Assembly (NCBI RefSeq): GCF_009695775.1
Contig: NZ_VUNG01000001.1
Coordinates: forward strand, 124,001 to 188,000
Length of the DNA stretch: 64,000 bases
Origin: Hallella mizrahii
Lineage (GTDB): Bacteria > Bacteroidota > Bacteroidia > Bacteroidales > Bacteroidaceae
Direction of reading: 5' to 3'
Under the pieces are notes generated by a model. The model ran no database searches, had not been told where the DNA came from, and saw only the letters and a program-made list of their open reading frames with translations. Position 1 is the stretch's first letter; each line of letters opens with the position of its first letter. The translations under genes and the position numbers were made by a program. Below, in pieces: positions 58,015 through 64,000 of the stretch.

Positions 58015-58081
58015 ACAAAGCAAACAATATGTTCGGTGTTGGGCGTCATATCGCCCAACGCTTAACATTCAACACTTAAAT

Positions 58082-59266
58082 ATGGATTCCAACTTCGTAG
58101 ACTACGTTAAGATATACTGTCGTTCCGGAAAAGGTGGGCGCGGCTCCATGCACCTGCGACATGTCAAATACCAACCCAACGGCGGACCCGACGGCGGCGA
58201 CGGCGGCAAAGGCGGCAGCGTCATCTTGCGCGGCAACCATAACTACTGGACTTTGCTGCACCTGAAATACCAACGCCACGTCTTCGCCGAGAACGGTGGC
58301 AACGGTGGCCGCGACAAATGCCACGGTACAGATGGCAAGGACATCTATATCGATGTGCCCTGCGGTACGGTGGTTTACAATGCCGAGACAGGTAAATATG
58401 TCTGCGATGTCACCTACGACGGGCAGGAAGTCATGCTCCTCAAAGGAGGACGAGGCGGACTCGGCAACTGGCAGTTCCGTACAGCCACACGACAAACGCC
58501 ACGCTTCGCACAGCCCGGGGAGCCTATGCAGGAGATGACGGTCATCCTTGAGCTAAAGCTCTTGGCCGACGTGGGACTCGTGGGATTCCCAAATGCCGGT
58601 AAGTCCACACTGCTCTCGGCCTTGTCCAGTGCCCGCCCGAAGATCGCCAACTACCCTTTCACAACGTTGGAGCCTTCACTCGGCATCGTCTCCTACCGCG
58701 ACAACAAGTCGTTTGTGATGGCCGACATCCCCGGCATCATCGAAGGTGCCAGCGAGGGCAAAGGACTCGGACTGCGCTTTCTCAGACATATCGAGCGCAA
58801 CTCGCTACTGCTCTTTATGGTTCCCGGTGACACTGACGATATCAAGCACGACTACGAGGTACTGCTCAACGAACTGAAGAAATTCAATCCCGAGATGCTT
58901 GACAAGCACCGCGTGCTCGCCGTCACAAAAAGCGATCTGCTCGACGACGAACTCATAGAGATGCTACGGGAGACGCTACCCACAGATCTGCCTGTCGTCT
59001 TCATTTCGTCTGTCACAGGATACGGCTTGGACGAACTGAAAGACGTATTGTGGGAGGAACTCAACAGCGAAAGCAACAAACTGCAGGAAATCACGGCTGA
59101 GGACACGCTCGTGCACCGTGACAAAGACATGCAGAAACTCACAACGGAGCTTCACGACGAGGGAGAGGATGAAGTGCTCTTCGTCGATGAGGACGAGGTG
59201 GAAGATGCCGACGATGACGAACTCGATGACTACGAGACGTTTGACCCTGACGAGGAAAAGGCATAA
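58082..59266 (+). CDS. obgE: GTPase ObgE/CgtA
   Basis: Gly-rich Obg domain ([19 protein letters not shown]) and G domain ([45 protein letters not shown]). Confidence 0.97.
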   Translation: MDSNFVDYVKIYCRSGKGGRGSMHLRHVKYQPNGGPDGGDGGKGGSVILRGNHNYWTLLHLKYQRHVFAENGGNGGRDKCHGTDGKDIYIDVPCGTVVYNAETGKYVCDVTYDGQEVMLLKGGRGGLGNWQFRTATRQTPRFAQPGEPMQEMTVILELKLLADVGLVGFPNAGKSTLLSALSSARPKIANYPFTTLEPSLGIVSYRDNKSFVMADIPGIIEGASEGKGLGLRFLRHIERNSLLLFMVPGDTDDIKHDYEVLLNELKKFNPEMLDKHRVLAVTKSDLLDDELIEMLRETLPTDLPVVFISSVTGYGLDELKDVLWEELNSESNKLQEITAEDTLVHRDKDMQKLTTELHDEGEDEVLFVDEDEVEDADDDELDDYETFDPDEEKA

Positions 59267-59279
59267 AGATTAAGACGAC

Positions 59280-60071
59280 ATGGAACCAGAATTAGAGCAA
59301 TACAATTTCGGTGACGACATCGTTGCCTTCTCTACCACACGACATGGTGGAGTGAGCAAAGGCAACTATGCCGAACTGAACATCAACCCCTACTGCGGTG
59401 ATGATTCTCAGAATGTAAACGACAATCTGAAGATATTATGCGACGCACTGGAGATCACCACTGACCATCTCATCCTGCCCCACCAAACCCATCAGACTGT
59501 ATGCCGGGCTATCACACCGGAATATTTCAATCTGTCAGATGAAAAGAGGAAAGAATACCTGGAAGGCGTCGACGCAGTGATGACAGACATGCCAAAAGTG
59601 TGCGTCGGCGTGTCTACTGCCGACTGCATTCCCCTACTCTACTACGACACTGAGCATCATGCTCTCGCTGCCGTACATGCAGGATGGCGCGGCACGCTGG
59701 CCGGCATAGCCACAAAAGCCCTGGAAGCAATGGCGAAACAATATGATACACAACCGGGCAAAGTGAAGATCATGATTGGTCCGGGGATATCGCTGAAGAA
59801 CTTCGAAGTCGGTGATGAGGTATATGAACAGTTTGCCAATGCCTTTCCCTTCATCCGCTTTATGTCGAAGAGATACGACAAGTGGCATCTCGACCTGCAA
59901 GTCTGCAACCGTCTGCAACTGCTGCATGCCGGTGCAAGACTGGAGAACATCGTCATGTCTAACATCTGCACCTATGATCAAGCCAACCGCTTCTTCTCTG
60001 CACGCCGCTTAGGAGCTCAGTCTGGAAGAATATATAATGGTATCATGAAGAAAGGAGAATCATCAAAGTGA
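59280..60071 (+). CDS. pgeF: Peptidoglycan editing factor PgeF (polyphenol oxidase/laccase-domain family)
   Basis: FSTTRHGGVSKGNYAELNI, GVSTADCIPLLYYD, AAVHAGWRGTLAGI. Confidence 0.95.
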   Translation: MEPELEQYNFGDDIVAFSTTRHGGVSKGNYAELNINPYCGDDSQNVNDNLKILCDALEITTDHLILPHQTHQTVCRAITPEYFNLSDEKRKEYLEGVDAVMTDMPKVCVGVSTADCIPLLYYDTEHHALAAVHAGWRGTLAGIATKALEAMAKQYDTQPGKVKIMIGPGISLKNFEVGDEVYEQFANAFPFIRFMSKRYDKWHLDLQVCNRLQLLHAGARLENIVMSNICTYDQANRFFSARRLGAQSGRIYNGIMKKGESSK

Positions 60072-61300
60072 GTGATAGGAAAAGAAATATTTCGAAAGGA
60101 GCCTTACTCCTTATTATTATGTGCACGACTCTGATGGCATTTGCACCGAACATGAAGTTCGACCCTTTGGCCAACTACCAGAATATCTTTTCCAATCGCA
60201 ACAAAGAACTCATTGAGAAGCACGAACTGTCTATTCGTCTCGACAGTATCAAGCCCGGCGAATATGCCTACCCGCTGAAAGGATCGCAGTCGGGTGTCAA
60301 TGCTGAAAATCTGCTGCAGGTCGTCTCACAAAAGGATAAGCACGTCAAGGCCATCTTTGCAGGACGGGTGAGGGTCGCCGCCTCAAGCCCGCTCTCAGGT
60401 TCGTTTGTTGTCATCACTCACGACAATGGACTGGAGACTTTCTACCGCAACATCCATCGACTCAGAGTGCACGTGGGTGATCGCATCAAAGCCGGACAAG
60501 TCTTTGCCGATGCAGACAAATGTCAGTATGGCTACACCGTCGGCGTGATGTTTCTGCTCAACGGCACACCTATCCATCCCTATTTCGTCTTTGACACCTA
60601 TGCCCAGCACCCGCTCAACGATGTGCTGCGTTGTAAGCTCACAGACAAGTATCTGATCACCACAACTTCTAAGCGAGTGGCCTTCACCTTGGCTCGCAAA
60701 CGCTTTCAGGCCTCACTCATCGCCTCACTCGATCCCGTGAAGCCAAAGTACTTCGGGGCGGCAGGGCCAGCAAAGATCAATCTAGAATTTCTCAACGCCA
60801 AACACTGGTGCTACCCTCTTGTCGGCAGCTACGTCACCAGTCCATACGATAAGTTGCGCCAGAAACCTGACACCACAGCCACCTATCATCATACCGGCGT
60901 AGACATCAAAACCCACACGCCACACGACAGTATCCACGTAGCTTTTGACGGTATCGTTGAGGAATCGTGCCCAATCCCTGGCTATGGCAACTGCATCATG
61001 GTAAAGCATGCCTACGGCATTGAGACGCTCTATGGCCATCAGACGGTCAACTTCGTACACGCCGGTCAGCATGTCAAGGCAGGACAAGTGATTGGACTTA
61101 CTGGTGCTACGGGCCACGCTACCGGTGACCACCTCCATTTCGAGATGCTCTATCGTGGCCACCGCATCGATCCTGCCCTTTTCTTTGATCATAAGAAACA
61201 CACCTTGCGCCGCGCTACCGTGTTCCTGCGTGGCCCGAAGGTCATCAGCAAGCCCAACGACGAGCGCGACCGCTACCTCTTCGGGTGGAAGATCGCATAG
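60068..61300 (+). CDS. M23 family metallopeptidase (GTG start)
   Basis: HHTGVDIKTHTPHDSIHVAFDGIV...GYGNCIMVKHAYGIETLYGH...GLTGATGHATGDHLHFEM. Confidence 0.93.
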   Translation: MSDRKRNISKGALLLIIMCTTLMAFAPNMKFDPLANYQNIFSNRNKELIEKHELSIRLDSIKPGEYAYPLKGSQSGVNAENLLQVVSQKDKHVKAIFAGRVRVAASSPLSGSFVVITHDNGLETFYRNIHRLRVHVGDRIKAGQVFADADKCQYGYTVGVMFLLNGTPIHPYFVFDTYAQHPLNDVLRCKLTDKYLITTTSKRVAFTLARKRFQASLIASLDPVKPKYFGAAGPAKINLEFLNAKHWCYPLVGSYVTSPYDKLRQKPDTTATYHHTGVDIKTHTPHDSIHVAFDGIVEESCPIPGYGNCIMVKHAYGIETLYGHQTVNFVHAGQHVKAGQVIGLTGATGHATGDHLHFEMLYRGHRIDPALFFDHKKHTLRRATVFLRGPKVISKPNDERDRYLFGWKIA

Positions 61301-61477
61301 TGCTCCGCCCCCGACTGGCAAGCGGAGCCCGCTCCTCTTTCAAGTGTGCGTGAGCCGTTCGGTTTGCCGTGGCGCAGCCATGGCCCCTTCTTTTCCCTCA
61401 TAAACGCAGCAAGGCCTCTCCCGAGTCATCGGAAGAGGCCTTGCCATTTGTATGCAACGGCTGCGAGCCGGAACTAA

Positions 61478-61648
61478 TTACTCACCGAGGTGAATAGCCT
61501 CGTTGGGGCATACAGAAGCGCAAGTACCGCACTCTGTGCACTCATCGGGGTTGATAGAATACTTGTCACCAGCAGAGATAGCACCTACCGGGCACTCGTC
61601 GATACATGTTCCGCATGCAACGCAGTCATCGTTAATAACGTAAGCCAT
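61478..61648 (-). CDS. 2[4Fe-4S] ferredoxin, 56 aa
   Basis: Not in the ORF track (too short). Minus strand MAYVINDDCVACGTCIDECPVGAISAGDKYSINPDECTECGTCASVCPNEAIHLGE*; two CxxCxxCxxxCP motifs. Confidence 0.97.
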   Translation of the reverse strand: MAYVINDDCVACGTCIDECPVGAISAGDKYSINPDECTECGTCASVCPNEAIHLGE

Positions 61649-61842
61649 AATGTTCTTGTATTTTAAATGAATAAATGTTTTTGTTTCGTTGTTGCAAAGA
61701 TAATTATTTTCTTTGGAATACCTACAAATGACGACTGGTTTTTTATTATTTTAAACAATAGCTGTTCACCCCCTGTCTTGACTACTCATTAATAAGTAAC
61801 TTAGCAGACACATATCACCCTGACTTCAGGCTGTCTGCAACA

Positions 61843-61918
61843 AATCAGCAACAGCTCAGCAGACCAACAGCTAAGAATCAGCAGGACGACAGCAAAGAAT
61901 CAGCAGACCTGCCAGCAA
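61843..61918. repeat. Degenerate CAGCA-rich tandem repeat, ~22-bp period
   Basis: AAGAATCAGCAGGACGACAGCA / AAGAATCAGCAGACCTGCCAGCA and an upstream diverged copy. Confidence 0.75.
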
Positions 61919-61942
61919 CAATAATTCATCAGCTACTGCGTT

Positions 61943-62695
61943 ATGATGAATATGAAGAGGATTGTCTTTGTTATCTTCCTGACGCTCGCCGCTGCCAGTG
62001 TCGCTTGGGGACAGGAACAGACGGTGCAGAACCGCCCGTATATCGACTTGCGCCCCTTCCACTTCGGACTGCTTGTCGGTACGCATCTGCAGGACATCGA
62101 ACTCAACAATATCGGGCCACAGACCATCATTGCCAACAACGGTTCACAACAGACTTATACCATCACCTGCGACCAAAGCCAATGGGACAACGGATTTCAG
62201 GTAGGTGTGCTCGGTGAAGCCCGCCTGACCGAGAACTTTCAGTTCCGTGTGGCACCTGCCATTCTCTTTGGCTCGCGCCATATCGAGTTTCACAACATGG
62301 ACACTCAGGCTCCCGACTCGATGCTCCACCGCTCGCAAGACTTGAAGACCATCTACTTCACCTGTTCGTTTGACCTTATCGCGGCAGCACCCCGAATGGG
62401 CAACCATCGCCCCTACGCCATGCTGGGACTCACTCCGGCCATCAATCTCACGGGGTCTGACAACAGCTATCTCAAACTCAAACGTTACGACATGTACTTG
62501 GAAGCAGGCTTCGGTTGTGACTTCTACATGCCCTTCTTCAAGGTAAGACCGGAACTGAAATTCATGTACAGTCTCACCAACAGTCTCGACACAGGCCATG
62601 CTGACCGCCTGCAAGACGAGGCGATGCGCCCCTACGCTCTCAGCATAAATAAAGCCAGAACCAAAGTCATCGCCCTCACCTTCTATTTCGAATGA
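61943..62695 (+). CDS. Outer-membrane beta-barrel (PorT-like) protein
   Basis: Signal peptide, FHFGLLVGTHLQDIELNN, alternating barrel strands, C-terminal aromatic FYFE. Confidence 0.75.
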   Translation: MMNMKRIVFVIFLTLAAASVAWGQEQTVQNRPYIDLRPFHFGLLVGTHLQDIELNNIGPQTIIANNGSQQTYTITCDQSQWDNGFQVGVLGEARLTENFQFRVAPAILFGSRHIEFHNMDTQAPDSMLHRSQDLKTIYFTCSFDLIAAAPRMGNHRPYAMLGLTPAINLTGSDNSYLKLKRYDMYLEAGFGCDFYMPFFKVRPELKFMYSLTNSLDTGHADRLQDEAMRPYALSINKARTKVIALTFYFE

Positions 62696-62696
62696 A

Positions 62697-62875
62697 GACA
62701 GAGAGACAGAATATCCAAGACAAAAAGACAGAAAAGACATATTATTATTAAAGACAGAAAGAACTGGGTCTTTAATAGACAGAAAGGCAAAAAAGACAGA
62801 CTCTCTAATAGACAGAAAGGCTCTCTGACACTATCAGAAAGGTACTTTGAGGATATTAGAAAGCCTTTCTAACCC
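62697..62875. repeat. Purine-rich AGACAGAAAGG-type repeat region
   Basis: AATAGACAGAAAGGC at 62774 and 62807 (33-bp period) with many flanking AGACAGA copies. Confidence 0.8.
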
Positions 62876-62914
62876 CATGACAAAGTTCCTTAGACCAAGT
62901 AAGTCACCATCAAA

Positions 62915-62969
62915 AAGAATATAACCGAATAGGAAGAACGTGATATTCTCGATATTCGGTTATATTCTT
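62915..62969. terminator. Hairpin between convergent genes, candidate bidirectional terminator
   Basis: AAGAATATAACCGAATA (62915-62931) / TATTCGGTTATATTCTT (62953-62969) perfect 17-bp arms. Confidence 0.75.
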
Positions 62970-63031
62970 GATTCCGCCGTGGCGGAGCGTTCACTAACAA
63001 AGATATACGTTACTTTGTAGTTGGAAGTGGA

Positions 63032-64000
63032 CTATTTCACATTCAGCACTACGATCGACATCGGGGGGAGCGTAGCCTTGAGCTTGTCGCCTTTGACTTT
63101 GGCACCGGTGAAGGCTGCGGACTTCACCACGTCGGGATGTTTGAAGTCGTTGTAGTCGGTGACCTTCTTGGCGGTGAGGATTGTGCCGGCGACCTGCTTG
63201 CCCTTGAAGCCGTCGAGGGCAATCTCCACCGGTTCAGCTTTGTCGAGGCGAGGGTTGACGAGCGAGACGACGAGACTGCCATCCTGCTTCTTGGCAGCGG
63301 AGACCGAGAGGGTAGGGACGCGGCCCGGCGTCATCTTGTACATCAGCGGCTTGGCGGTGAGCGTGTCGCAGGTGAAAGAGGCGGGCAGGTAGGTAGCCTC
63401 CTGGAAGTCGCGGTACATCTTGAAAACATAGTAAGTCGGCGTGAGCACCATGTGGCCTTGTCCGATGGTGTCGGTGAGGATCATGCTTTGCAGCACGTTA
63501 ACCACCTGCGCGATGTTGGCCATGCGTATGCGGTCGGTGTGGCGCTGGAAGATGTTGAGCGTCAGGGCGGCGACCATGGCATCGCGCATCGTGTTTTGCT
63601 GATAGAGATGTCCGCGGATCGTTCCCGGCTCCTCGTCCCACCAGGTACCCCACTCGTCGACCATCAGCCCGATCTTCTTCTGTGGGTCTTTCTTGTCCAT
63701 GATGTCGCTGTGACGCTTGATGACGTCTTCGATTTGCAGGCACTTGGCGAGTGTGGTGTAGTACTCGTCATTGGTGAACGCTGTTGCTGAGCCTTTATTG
63801 TTGCTCCAGTCCTTGACAGTATAGTAGTGGAGCGAGAGTCCGTTCATGCGGTTGCCCACGCGGTCCATGAGTGTCTTTGTCCAGTCATAGTCGTAGTCAC
63901 TGGCACCGGATGCGATGCGGAAGAGATGGTTGTTGTGCTGGTCACGGCAGTAGGTGTTGTAGCGGCGGTAGAGGTCGGCATAGTATTCCGGCCGCATATT
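63032..64000 (-). CDS. Alpha-L-arabinofuranosidase (GH51 family), C-terminal part; 5' end outside window
   Basis: NGLSLHYYTVKDW, GLMVDEWGTWWDEEPGT, ANIAQVVNVLQSMILTD and the C-terminal beta domain. Confidence 0.93.
   Translation of the reverse strand, partial: NMRPEYYADLYRRYNTYCRDQHNNHLFRIASGASDYDYDWTKTLMDRVGNRMNGLSLHYYTVKDWSNNKGSATAFTNDEYYTTLAKCLQIEDVIKRHSDIMDKKDPQKKIGLMVDEWGTWWDEEPGTIRGHLYQQNTMRDAMVAALTLNIFQRHTDRIRMANIAQVVNVLQSMILTDTIGQGHMVLTPTYYVFKMYRDFQEATYLPASFTCDTLTAKPLMYKMTPGRVPTLSVSAAKKQDGSLVVSLVNPRLDKAEPVEIALDGFKGKQVAGTILTAKKVTDYNDFKHPDVVKSAAFTGAKVKGDKLKATLPPMSIVVLNVK

Overview
Chromosomal window from a Bacteroidales genome, Prevotella-like by gene content and by the TTTG-N19/20-TAnnTTTG promoters. 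It is mostly housekeeping genes. The main accessory feature is a complete type I-B CRISPR-Cas locus (cas6-cas8b-cas7-cas5-cas3-cas4-cas1-cas2, about 10.1-19.2 kb) followed by a long array (19431-23035) with 56 repeats of 30 bp and 55 spacers by hand count. Other units are a TPP-riboswitch-controlled thiamine uptake/salvage cluster, an ABC (FtsX/MacB-like)-HlyD-TolC export operon divergent from an orphan HicB gene and a sigma-54 two-component system, and ordinary metabolic genes (fumarase, inositol-phosphate synthase, FBA, PPDK, Hpt, Adk, ObgE and others). I found no new defence or mobile system with confidence. The observations most worth following are: (i) two pairs of array spacers that sample the same site in diverged targets, differing almost only at codon wobble positions, one pair reading as a family-B DNA polymerase motif-A-like peptide; (ii) a perfect inverted repeat in the CRISPR leader whose right arm ends exactly at the first repeat; (iii) a sigma-54 promoter with two tandem dyads upstream of the export operon; (iv) a perfect palindrome inside the core promoter of an uncharacterised 31-codon ORF + hicB unit; (v) several unexplained dispersed or tandem intergenic repeats. 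All calls are by eye; no database search was run.
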